In this document: piece after piece, positions 8,197-18,093 of the stretch
How the letters are laid out: each line of letters starts with the position of its first letter
Numbering within the stretch: the stretch's first letter is position 1
Source of the DNA: Streptomyces sp. IMTB 2501
GTDB taxonomy: Bacteria > Actinomycetota > Actinomycetes > Streptomycetales > Streptomycetaceae
Reading direction: 5' to 3'
Length of the DNA stretch: 64,000 nucleotides
Assembly (NCBI RefSeq): GCF_001953885.1
Contig: NZ_MQUS01000014.1
Location: forward strand, 62,001 to 126,000
The notes under the pieces: model-generated
What the model was told of the DNA's origin: nothing
Database searches by the model: none
What the model saw: only the letters and a program-made list of their open reading frames with translations
Program-made: the position numbers and the translations under genes

Positions 8197-10572
8197 TCAC
8201 CCCTCCCCAGCCCGCTCCAGCAGGACCACCGGCCTCTTCTCGAAAAGGTCCGCCACGCGTGCGTGGCCGGTGAACTCCCGCCCCGGAGTGAGCAGATCCG
8301 CCCACCGCCCCGGCGGCAGCGTCAGCCGTGTCCCGTGCCAGCCGCCCGCCTCCGCGAGCCGCAGCGACAGCCGGGTCACCGCCGTGACCACCGCACCGGA
8401 GCGCGCGAACGCCACACAGTGCCCGGCCGCCGGGCCCTCGGCGGTCAGGGGATCGTAGGACGCGGCCGTGCCGAAGGCGTCGGGGCGCCGGGCCCGCAGC
8501 CGCAGCGCCGCCGCCGTCAGCGCGTCCTTCTCGCCGGGCACCTCGGGCGGGAACGCGACCGGCCGCCGGTTGTCCGGGTCCACCAGCGCCCGGTACTCGC
8601 CCTCCGTGCCCTGGTACAGGTCCGGCACCCCCGGCATCGTCAGATGGACCAGGGCGGCGCCGAGGACGTTGGCCCGGATGTGCGGCTCCAGTGCCTTGCG
8701 GAACGCGGCCACGCGCCCGCCCGGCGGCCCGCACGGACCGGCGGCGACGAACGCGGCCACCGCCTCCTCGTACGGCGGCTCCTGCTCCGTCCAACTGGTG
8801 TACATGCCCGCCTCGCGCACATGCTTGAGCAGCGCCTGCCGGACCCGCTCCTCCTCGGCGGGCCCCAGCCCGAACACCGTCTGCCAGGCCGCCCAGGCCA
8901 GCTGCCCGTCCGGCTCGCCCGGATCCTCCTCAAAGCGGGCCACCTCGGCCAGCAACTCCGCCCAGCGGCCCGGGCATTCGGTGAGCACGGCCAGCGCGGC
9001 ACGGACGTCGGCGCTGCGTTTGGTGTCGTGTGTGGAGACCACCGTGCCGGTCACCGGCCAGTCGCGCTGCACGCGCGCGCAGTACGCGTGGAAGTCCTCC
9101 GGCGACACCCCCGGCCGGCCCGGATCGCCGCCGACCTCGGTCGCCGACAGCAGCGGCACATACCGGTAGAACGCGGTGTCCTCCACCGACTTGGCGCGCA
9201 ACGCCGACGCGGTCTGCGCGAACCGGGTACGGAACTCCACCCGGTCGGCGTGGTCCGGCGCCGACTCGTCACCGGGCGATTCGACCAGCAGGCCGCGCAC
9301 GACGCCGACGGCCTCCGCCTCCTCGGGCACCACAAAGGCGAGCCGGGCCTCCTCGGCGGCCTCCTCGGTGACGACGGCGGCGGCGTCACCGGAGGCGTAC
9401 GGCCGGTACACCCGCATCCGGACCAGCAGCTCCTCCACCGCCGTACGCAGCGCCCAGGGAGCCCGGTCGCGCAGCGCGAGATCCGGCGCGGACGCGCACA
9501 GCCGGGTGGCGACCCGGGTGAGCCGGTCGGCCTCGGCGGCCAGCTCGTGCGTGAGCACCTTGTACGCGGCGCGCCGTACCGTCGCATCCCAGTTCCCGCC
9601 CCGGTCCGTCTGCGGGGCCGCGAACGCCCGGTACCGGCCCAGCAGTTCGTACGCCCCCGTCCGGTCCGTGAACAGGCCGTCGACCTGGCGCAGGGCGTCG
9701 TAACCGGTGGTGCCCGCGACGGGCCAGGAACCCGGGAGCCGTTCGCCGTCGGCGAGGATCTTCTCCACCACCGTCCAGCGACCGCCGGTCGCCTCGTGCA
9801 GCCGCGCGAGGTAGCCGTCGGGGTCGGCGAGCCCGTCGGGGTGGTCGACGCGCAGCCCGTCCAGCACACCCTCGCCGAGCAGCTGAAGGATCTTGGCATG
9901 GGTGGCGTCGAACACCTCCGGATCCTCCACGCGCACCCCGATCAGCTCCGAGATGCTGAAGAACCGCCGGTAGTTCAGCTCGGTGCGGGCCAGCCGCCAC
10001 CACACCGGGCGGTACCACTGGGCGTCCAGCAGCTCCGGCAGCGGCAGTTCCGCCGTGCCCGCGCGGAGCGGGAAGGCGTGATCGTGGTAGCGCAGCACGT
10101 CACCGTCGACCACGAGGTGCTCCAGCTGTGCGCCGACCGGACCGCCGAGCACCGGCAGCAGCACCCGCCCGTCCTGTGCCTCCCAGTCGATGTCGAACCA
10201 GCGCGCGTACGGCGAGCCGGGCCCCTCGCGCAGCACGTCCCACAGGGCGCGGTTGTGCCGGGGCGACATCGCCATGTGGTTCGGTACGAGGTCGGCCACC
10301 AGGCCCAGGCCGTGCTCCCGCGCGATCCGCGCCAGTGACCGCAGGCCCTCCTCGCCGCCCAGTTCCTCGCGCACGCGCGCGTGGTCCACGACGTCGTAAC
10401 CGTGCGTGGAGCCGGGCACGGCCTCCAGGACGGGCGACAGATGCAGGTGCGAGACACCGAGCGAGGCCAGGTACGGTACGGCCGCGGCCGCGGCCGCGAA
10501 CGGGAACGTGGGCTGGAGCTGCAGCCGGTAGGTGGCCGTGGGCACCGCCGGTCCGGGTCGCGCAGACGTCAT
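8197..10572 (-). CDS. treY: Malto-oligosyltrehalose synthase TreY
   Basis: A 791-residue GH13 enzyme that converts the reducing end of maltodextrins to an alpha,alpha-1,1 linkage; TreZ then cuts off trehalose. The N-terminus PTATYRLQLQPTFPFAAAA is typical. Other family blocks are DLVPNHMA, GLRVDHPDGLADP with the nucleophile Asp, VVEKIL with the acid Glu, and STHDTKRSADVRA with the second substrate Asp. ATG 10572 is the start; family members begin within a few residues of it. It lies downstream of a decayed MFS gene and converges with the LysR gene. It is not in an operon with treZ, with about 5.5 kb between them. Confidence 0.95.
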   Translation of the reverse strand: MTSARPGPAVPTATYRLQLQPTFPFAAAAAAVPYLASLGVSHLHLSPVLEAVPGSTHGYDVVDHARVREELGGEEGLRSLARIAREHGLGLVADLVPNHMAMSPRHNRALWDVLREGPGSPYARWFDIDWEAQDGRVLLPVLGGPVGAQLEHLVVDGDVLRYHDHAFPLRAGTAELPLPELLDAQWYRPVWWRLARTELNYRRFFSISELIGVRVEDPEVFDATHAKILQLLGEGVLDGLRVDHPDGLADPDGYLARLHEATGGRWTVVEKILADGERLPGSWPVAGTTGYDALRQVDGLFTDRTGAYELLGRYRAFAAPQTDRGGNWDATVRRAAYKVLTHELAAEADRLTRVATRLCASAPDLALRDRAPWALRTAVEELLVRMRVYRPYASGDAAAVVTEEAAEEARLAFVVPEEAEAVGVVRGLLVESPGDESAPDHADRVEFRTRFAQTASALRAKSVEDTAFYRYVPLLSATEVGGDPGRPGVSPEDFHAYCARVQRDWPVTGTVVSTHDTKRSADVRAALAVLTECPGRWAELLAEVARFEEDPGEPDGQLAWAAWQTVFGLGPAEEERVRQALLKHVREAGMYTSWTEQEPPYEEAVAAFVAAGPCGPPGGRVAAFRKALEPHIRANVLGAALVHLTMPGVPDLYQGTEGEYRALVDPDNRRPVAFPPEVPGEKDALTAAALRLRARRPDAFGTAASYDPLTAEGPAAGHCVAFARSGAVVTAVTRLSLRLAEAGGWHGTRLTLPPGRWADLLTPGREFTGHARVADLFEKRPVVLLERAGEG
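10372..10383. repeat. CACGCGCGCGTG palindrome, copy 5
   Basis: Exact copy inside treY. I found no exact copy in the remaining 53 kb of the window. Confidence 0.6.
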
Positions 10573-10800
10573 GGAAACCTACGTACCCAGCCCGCCGCCT
10601 TTCGTGTCATCGGCTCCTGCACTGACCCACGCACGCGTGCCCGGCGTCGAGCGATGGGCACAGCGATGGGCACAACGGGGAGACCAGAACGCGGCCGGGC
10701 ACAGGGCACCTGTCGTCACGTGATCCACCCGACCGGCCCGCTGCTGCCGTGCGTGTCGCTCCTGGGGGCGGCTGCCGACGGCCACCATCCAGTTCGGCGG

Positions 10801-11275
10801 ACCTCCGGCTCCCTGTGCGCCGCGGGGCTGCCGATGGGGCCCTCGCACTCGGTCAGGTGGCCTGCGGGCCGCTCGTGGGGGTGGCTCGCCGACCGGCACG
10901 GGCAGCGGACGGTCGTGACGGCCTTCTCGCTCGCCAACACGCTCGCCATGGCCTTGCTGGTCGCCGGAGCGCTCGCCGGCCTTCCTGCGCCCGTCCTGGC
11001 CCTCCCGGGGGCCGCCGCGGGCCCACCGTGCCGCTCGTCGGACCACTGGCCCGCACCCGGCTGGTCGCCCTGGCCCGCCACGCCGGCGCGCCCGAGTCGA
11101 CCGTCGGCGCGCTCTCCTTCGAGAGCACCCTGGACGAGATGTCGTTCGTCCTCGGTCCGGCGCTCGTCGGGATGGCGGCGGTGCTCGCCCATCCGGCCTG
11201 CGCGATGGCCGGCGCGGCGCTCCTGGTGGCCGCCTGCGGCACCGCTTTCGCCCCGCACCCCACGACCCGCCTCGC
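10801..11275 (+). pseudogene. Decayed MFS transporter fragment
   Basis: Two frames together read as the middle of an MFS exporter. From about 10876 one frame gives WGWLADRHGQRTVV and SLANTLAMALLVAGALAGLPAPVLAL. Near 11025 the homology jumps to another frame: VPLVGPLARTRLVALARHAG, then FESTLDEMSFVLGPALVGMAAVLAHPA. The second helical half and both ends are missing. The loop GWLADRHGQR matches the MFS helix 2-3 signature. The frame change and truncation make a functional product very unlikely. Nothing else is visible in the 836-base gap between treY and glgX. Confidence 0.75.
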
Positions 11276-11408
11276 ACCCCACGACCCGCCTCGCGGCCCC
11301 CACGCGCGAGGAGCCCAACGACATCCCGGCCCGCGAGGAACCCGCCGTGGCACCCCGCACGACAGGACGAGTCGGCGGGCCGGGCCGCCGACTGGACTCA
11401 CCGCCCCG

Positions 11409-13526
<2,118 letters not shown>

Positions 13527-13719
13527 GGATACGACTCTCCCAGGTGTGCCGCCGCGCTGGGGCCGCGTTGGCTCCCGAGTCTGCACGAAAGTCACGGAAC
13601 CTCCTGTGACTTACGTCCCTCTTACCCGCCGATCAGCGCATCCGGCGACTGTCGTACCGCCGGGTGCCGAACCAGTGGGGCAACACACACTCACCGGGGA
13701 TCACGGGGAGCAGGGGCAG

Positions 13720-14270
13720 TGTGCGTGAGACCGTGCATCGCCCTCTGGGGAGGTTGGTGACAGGAGTGGCCGTCGCGGCGGTGGGGACCGCTGCGATGAT
13801 GGCGATCACCCTGCCGGGCACGGCGGGGGCGGACACGTCGGCGGGCGCCGGCGGCGGGACACAGGCAGGTCAGGGGCCGGACGCGGTCCGGCCCGGGGTC
13901 GTGGAACAGGCGCCCGCGGAGGGCGGCAGGGCACCGGCCGGGAGCCGCTGACCGACGACAAGATCCGGCGTGTCGAGAAGATCGCCCTGAACCGGCAGCT
14001 GCTGAACACCGGAAAGAACGTCGACGGCGGCCGCGGGCCGCAGCGCCTGAGCGTCGACCTCGCCGAACCCGAGCCGGGCGACGGGCCGGCGTCACCTTCT
14101 ACGACCGAGTGGCGCTTCCAGGACGACGGCACCATCGCCATGAACGCCGGCGCGACGGGCCGGAACAAGGACGGGCACGCCGCTCGTACGAGAACGTCCC
14201 CGGCCCCACCATCAAGTCCACCCGGTGCACTGGCAGGGCACCGCCATCGCACCGCGGGACGTCATCGCTA
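13720..14270 (+). pseudogene. Decayed tyramine-oxidase-like locus (subunit B joined to amine oxidase fragment)
   Basis: From GTG 13720 one frame encodes a secretion signal (LVTGVAVAAVGTAAMMAI and so on) and stops at 13951. A shifted frame then continues with LTDDKIRRVEKIALNRQLL and GPQRLSVDLAEPEPGD. These resemble the secreted tyramine oxidase subunit B of Streptomyces. At about 14100 the same frame becomes TEWRFQDDGTIAMNAGATG, a copper-amine-oxidase-like motif. The simplest reading is a deletion that fused subunit B to the following oxidase gene, plus at least one frameshift. The family assignment is from memory of motifs, so it is moderately certain. Beyond about 14270 nothing is recognisable before the HEPN gene. 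Confidence 0.5.
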
Positions 14271-14447
14271 TGAATCCGCTCACTCCGTGTGACCTGACGT
14301 GGCAGAACGGCCATTGGGAACGGTGGAGTTGATGAAAACAGTTGAGAAACCGACCTGTCCATCCGGCTGCACCGCCGACCCCTCGCGGAGTACCCTTCCT
14401 TGATCGTTGAGACGGGTAAGGCCCGGGGATCGGAAGGCGGTGCACGG

Positions 14448-15686
14448 GTGGGCTCGGGAGGGCTGGAGCTGCCCCCTGGTGACGAGGGTCACGAGGGGAA
14501 CTCCACAGACGTCCCGCCCGGCGCGGTGTCCCTGGCCAGGCCGATGGACGCGGGATCCATCGGGCCGGAGCTGGACTGGGACGCCGACGCCTGGCGCGAG
14601 GTGCGCACCCGCGCCCAGCGGGCCGGCCGGGCCTACATCTGGCTGAACCTCGTCGAGCAGCGGCTGCGCGCGGTGGTGGCCGCCGTACTGCGCCCCATCT
14701 ACGAACCCGTGCACGGCGACGACTGGGTGGTCGCCGCGGCCGGTCCGGCCGGTCAGGAATGGGTGCAGCGCGCGGTCGCGGTCCGCGAGGTCAGCCGCCG
14801 CAAGGGCTATCTGCTCGACCCGGCCGACGACAACGTGCTCAGCTTCCTCACCCTGCCCCAGCTGCGCGAGCTGATGGTGCAGCACTGGCCGTGCTTCGAG
14901 CCGTACTTCGACGAGCGCCGCGACCTGGAACTCGCCCTGGACGAGCTGGAGGTGACCCGTAACGTCGTCTCCCGTAACCGGGCGCTGTCCGAGGCCGTCC
15001 TGAGCCAGGCCGAGCGGGCCTCGGCCCGGCTGCTGGAGATGCTCGGCGCCGCCGGTGACGTGCCCTCCGCGCGCCGGCTGCCCGTGGACGCGGTCGAGGA
15101 CCTGGTCGGCGACCGGTACGCCGACGTCGTCGCCGTCCACCCGGACCGGGTACGGCTGCTGCGCCAGTTCCCCGCCGAGGACATCTTCGGCTCCGCCCGC
15201 CGCCTCGACGCCATCGGCATCGGCCTCAACCTGCTGGTGCAGAACTTCTCCGGCCGCCGCCTGGTCCGGCTCGCCGAGTCCGGCTGCCGGGTACGGCTGC
15301 TCTTCCTCAACCCGGCCTCCAGCTCGGTCAAGCGCCGCGAGCGCGAACTCGGGATGAAACGGGGCGAACTGAGCCGGTCCGTCGAGATGAACATCCTGCA
15401 TATGCGCCGGGTCCGCTCCCGGCTGCGCGATCCGGGTGCCTTCGAGATCCAGGTCTACGACGAGACACCGCGCTTCACCGCCTACCTGGTGGACGGCGAC
15501 GGCGCCGACGGCATCGCCGTGGTGCAGTCCTATCTGCGGGGCGCGCGCGGGATGGAGTCGCCTGTGCTGGTGCTGCGCAACGGCAGCAAGTTGGTCAAGT
15601 CGAACGACGTTGTGGAAGCCGGTCTTTTCCCGACATATCGCGAGGAATTCGAGCTGACGTGGGCGGATTCGCGCCCAGTGTCCTGA
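14448..15686 (+). CDS. SAV2148-type HEPN domain protein
   Basis: A 412-residue protein strongly resembling the conserved Streptomyces family named after SAV2148. The N-terminal half is helical and includes R140-x5-H146 (RELMVQH). This matches the R-x4-6-H motif of HEPN ribonucleases, so an RNase-like activity is possible but unproven. The C-terminal half (from about residue 225) has LDAIGIGLNLLVQNFSGRRL, CRVRLLFLNP and FTAYLVDGDG; these resemble PLD-like domains, but that is inference. No signal peptide or membrane segment is visible. GTG 14448 is chosen because the family starts with GSGGLELPPGDEG and GGAAGG lies upstream. It is a single gene with no antitoxin-like partner next to it. Confidence 0.85.
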   Translation: MGSGGLELPPGDEGHEGNSTDVPPGAVSLARPMDAGSIGPELDWDADAWREVRTRAQRAGRAYIWLNLVEQRLRAVVAAVLRPIYEPVHGDDWVVAAAGPAGQEWVQRAVAVREVSRRKGYLLDPADDNVLSFLTLPQLRELMVQHWPCFEPYFDERRDLELALDELEVTRNVVSRNRALSEAVLSQAERASARLLEMLGAAGDVPSARRLPVDAVEDLVGDRYADVVAVHPDRVRLLRQFPAEDIFGSARRLDAIGIGLNLLVQNFSGRRLVRLAESGCRVRLLFLNPASSSVKRRERELGMKRGELSRSVEMNILHMRRVRSRLRDPGAFEIQVYDETPRFTAYLVDGDGADGIAVVQSYLRGARGMESPVLVLRNGSKLVKSNDVVEAGLFPTYREEFELTWADSRPVS

Positions 15687-15788
15687 ACTGTCCGTTGTGG
15701 CAAGCGGAACGCGATCCTCGGATTGTCAGTGCCGCGTGCGAGGGTGGAGGCCACTGGGGGAAAGCACCACCAAGAAGGGGGGCCGCCC

Positions 15789-16520
15789 ATGGGCTGGCAC
15801 CAGGAGCTGCTGATCGGCTTCGACCTGGAGACGACCGGGACCGATCCGCATGAGGCGCGCATCGTCACCGGCGCGGTGATCGAGGTCAGGGCCGGTGAGC
15901 CCATGGGCCGCAAGGAATGGCTGGCCGATCCGGGCGTGGAGATCCCGGCCGACGCGGTGGCGGTGCACGGCATCAGCAACGAGCGGGCGACGGCCGAGGG
16001 CCACCCCGCCGACCGCGTGGCCGACGCCATCGCCGAGGTCCTGGTGGGGTACTGGAAGGCGGGCGTCCCGGTCGTCGCCTACAACGCCGCCTTCGACCTC
16101 ACCCTGCTCTCCGCCGAACTGCGCCGGCACGCCCTGCCGTCCCTCTCCGACCGTCTGGGCGGCGCCCCGCCCGCCCCGGTCATCGACCCGTACACCATCG
16201 ACCGCTGGGTCGACCGTTACCGCCGCGGCAAGCGGAACCTGGAAGCGGTCTGCGCCGAGTACGGCATAGCCCTCGACGAGGCTCACACCGCCCCGGCCGA
16301 CGCCCTCGCCGCGGCGTGCCTCGCGGCAGCGATAGCCGACCGCCACCCGAAGATCGCCGCGCTCGGTTCCGGCGAACTCCACCAGCGGCAGATCCAGTGG
16401 TATGCGGAGTGGGCGGCGGACTTCCAGGCGTTCCTGCGCCGCAAGGGGGATGCGGGGGCAGTGGTGGACGGGGCGTGGCCCCTACGGGAGTTGACCGAGA
16501 ACGAGAGCCAGCCTGCCTAG
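15789..16520 (+). CDS. DnaQ-like 3'-5' exonuclease (DEDDh)
   Basis: A 243-residue exonuclease-domain protein. The DEDDh residues are visible: D12 and E14 in GFDLETTGTD, the Exo II block AYNAAFDLTLL, and the Exo III block HTAPADALAA with His and Asp. It cleaves DNA or RNA from the 3' end using two metal ions. Actinobacterial members of this stand-alone type are of unknown role; the polymerase III epsilon subunit is another possibility, but no neighbour supports that. ATG 15789 follows AAGGGGGG. The last 60 residues (HQRQIQWYAEWAADFQAFLRR) are helical and typical of this subgroup. It converges with the phosphotransferase gene. Confidence 0.9.
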   Translation: MGWHQELLIGFDLETTGTDPHEARIVTGAVIEVRAGEPMGRKEWLADPGVEIPADAVAVHGISNERATAEGHPADRVADAIAEVLVGYWKAGVPVVAYNAAFDLTLLSAELRRHALPSLSDRLGGAPPAPVIDPYTIDRWVDRYRRGKRNLEAVCAEYGIALDEAHTAPADALAAACLAAAIADRHPKIAALGSGELHQRQIQWYAEWAADFQAFLRRKGDAGAVVDGAWPLRELTENESQPA

Positions 16521-16589
16521 CGGTTTCGTCCGCGTCCGAGTGGTGGGCTGATCGCGCCCACACGGCGAAGCCGCATGTCGACACAGCAC

Positions 16590-16620
16590 CGCGCCCCTGG
16601 GGAGCCGCAGTCGCCGCACG
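16590..16620. repeat. Possible REP-like intergenic fragment
   Basis: GCGCCCCTGGGGAGCCGCAG in the gap between two convergent genes partly resembles the intergenic repeat at 51194-51240. A weak match, possibly acting as a terminator hairpin (CCCCTGGGG). Confidence 0.3.
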
Positions 16621-16648
16621 CCTGAAAGCCCAGGGCGGGACAGCACCC

Positions 16649-17512
16649 TCAGAACGGATACCACCGCACCGTCTCGTCCCCGTCCCGCAGTGACGCCACC
16701 CGGCGCCGAAATTCCGCCAGGGCCTTCGGATTGCTCGGCGCATGCTGGGCCACCCAGGCGCAGCTGGCCGTCTCCCGGGCACCCCGCAGCACCGCACAGC
16801 CCTCCCACTCCCGCACGTCCCACCCATAGGCCTTGGTGAAGGATCCGTACGCCTCGGCGGACAGCCCGTACCGGTCCCGGGAGAGGGCCATGACCACCAG
16901 ATCGTGCTCGCGCAGGTCCGCGGAGAAGGTCTCCAGGTCGACCAGGACCGGCCCGTCCGGCCCGATGTGCACATTGCGGGGCAGCGCGTCGCCATGGATC
17001 GGGCCCGGTGGCAGATGGGGAGTCAGCGCGCCCGCGGCCGCCGCGAAACCGTCCCGGCGCGCGCGGAGGTACGCCGCGTCCTCGGGGGCGATCGCATCCC
17101 CCGCGAGCCGCAGCCAGCGCTCCACACCGCCCAGCAACTCGCGGGGCGGCAAAGCCAAAGGAGGAGAGGGAAGTGCGTGCACCATCCGCAGCAGCTCCGC
17201 CAGGTCCCGCGGCTCGGCGGGCCGCATGGGATCCGGCAGCCGGTGCCACACCGTCACCGGGTGCCCGTCCACGAGCCGCGGCTTCGGCTCGGCCGCCCGT
17301 ACCGCCGGCACGCCCGCCTCGGCCAGCCACCCGGCGATGTCCAGTTCGAGCCGGGCCCGCGGCAGCAGCTCGGCGTCCCGGCCCACCTTCACCACCAGAC
17401 CACCGGCGGCGAACACCGCGTTCTCGCCGAGGGCGAGGAGAGCCGCGTCCCGGGCCGGGCCCGGCAGCACACCCGCCGCGGCCAGTACGCCCCGTGCCCG
17501 TGCCTCGTCCAT
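16649..17512 (-). CDS. Phosphotransferase (APH family)
   Basis: A 287-residue kinase-like protein. The catalytic loop is complete: H173-G-D175-x4-N180 (IHGDALPRN), followed by the metal-binding D192 in VLVDLETF. The N-lobe Lys lies in LVVKVGRD near residue 42. The family phosphorylates small hydroxyl compounds such as aminoglycosides, homoserine or thiamine; many Streptomyces paralogues have no known substrate. ATG 17512 follows GGAGGCGGCAGG, and the upstream in-frame extension contains a repetitive GYGYGYG stretch unlikely to be translated. It converges with the exonuclease gene. No other gene is in its transcription unit. Confidence 0.88.
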   Translation of the reverse strand: MDEARARGVLAAAGVLPGPARDAALLALGENAVFAAGGLVVKVGRDAELLPRARLELDIAGWLAEAGVPAVRAAEPKPRLVDGHPVTVWHRLPDPMRPAEPRDLAELLRMVHALPSPPLALPPRELLGGVERWLRLAGDAIAPEDAAYLRARRDGFAAAAGALTPHLPPGPIHGDALPRNVHIGPDGPVLVDLETFSADLREHDLVVMALSRDRYGLSAEAYGSFTKAYGWDVREWEGCAVLRGARETASCAWVAQHAPSNPKALAEFRRRVASLRDGDETVRWYPF

Positions 17513-17625
17513 CCTGCCGCCTCCGTGCCGTCCCGGTGTGGTGCGTGTGCCGTATCCGTATCCGTATCCGGCCAGTCTCGCATTCGTCGCCTTGAGCAGG
17601 ACGGCAGCCTGGTCCTGGCCCGCTG

Positions 17626-18048
17626 TCAGCGCCGAGCGGCGGCCGTAGGGCTCAGTCCAGCCCCGGATGCGGAGGCTCCAGCACGCTCGGCCAGGGCGCG
17701 CAGCGTGGTCGTCGGCGCGGTGAGGCAGGAGGCCCGGCGGCACAACTCCTCGGCACGCAGGGCGGGTTCGGCCAGGTCAGTGCCGGTGATCGCGGGACCG
17801 TTGCCCAGATGGTCGAAGAGGTCGCCGCGGAACAGGGTGCGGATGGTCTCGTCGTTGAGCGGCCGGTCCTCCCAGTTGTGCGGTATGTGCGGGGTGTTGA
17901 TGTCGCGTACGGCCCGGCGCGCCAGGCTGCCGCCGAGGAACTCGTTCATCGCGCCGCACTCGTCGGCCTCGACACGACCGGAGGTGATCCAGTGCAGCCT
18001 CTCGACCGGCAGGTCCGGGCGATCGCCTCGGTCGCCGGCGGGCGGAGG
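17626..18048 (-). pseudogene. Unrecognised C-terminal gene fragment
   Basis: A minus-strand frame of about 140 codons with good codon bias contains LHWITSGRVEADECGAMNEF, INTPHIPHNWEDRPLNDETI and LAEPALRAEELCRRA. It reads like the C-terminal part of a soluble protein and ends at 17626, but I see no start codon with a ribosome site. Its upstream side runs into the glycosyltransferase promoter. I do not recognise the family. It could be a remnant left by a rearrangement or a short real gene with a GTG start. It fills most of the 580-base gap between the phosphotransferase and the glycosyltransferase. Confidence 0.4.
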
Positions 18049-18056
18049 AAAACACT

Positions 18057-18086
18057 TTGAACGAGACGTCTCGTCTCGCATACGGT
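18057..18086 (+). promoter_or_regulatory. Promoter with embedded operator for the macrolide glycosyltransferase
   Basis: A -35 box TTGAAC (18057-18062) and -10 box TACGGT (18081-18086) are separated by 18 bases. The perfect 14-base palindrome ACGAGACGTCTCGT occupies 18061-18074, overlapping the -35 end and the spacer, where a TetR-like repressor would block polymerase. The start codon ATG 18094 lies about where transcription should begin, so the mRNA is probably leaderless. Confidence 0.65.
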
Positions 18087-18093
18087 GTGGGTC

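Noticed and set aside
8021..8794. Minus-strand frame overlapping the LysR and treY ends
   Set aside because: Antisense to LysR and out of frame with treY; low-complexity product.
14448..15686. Toxin-antitoxin module around the HEPN protein
   Set aside because: No small partner gene is adjacent; upstream is a pseudogene and downstream an exonuclease gene with its own ribosome site.
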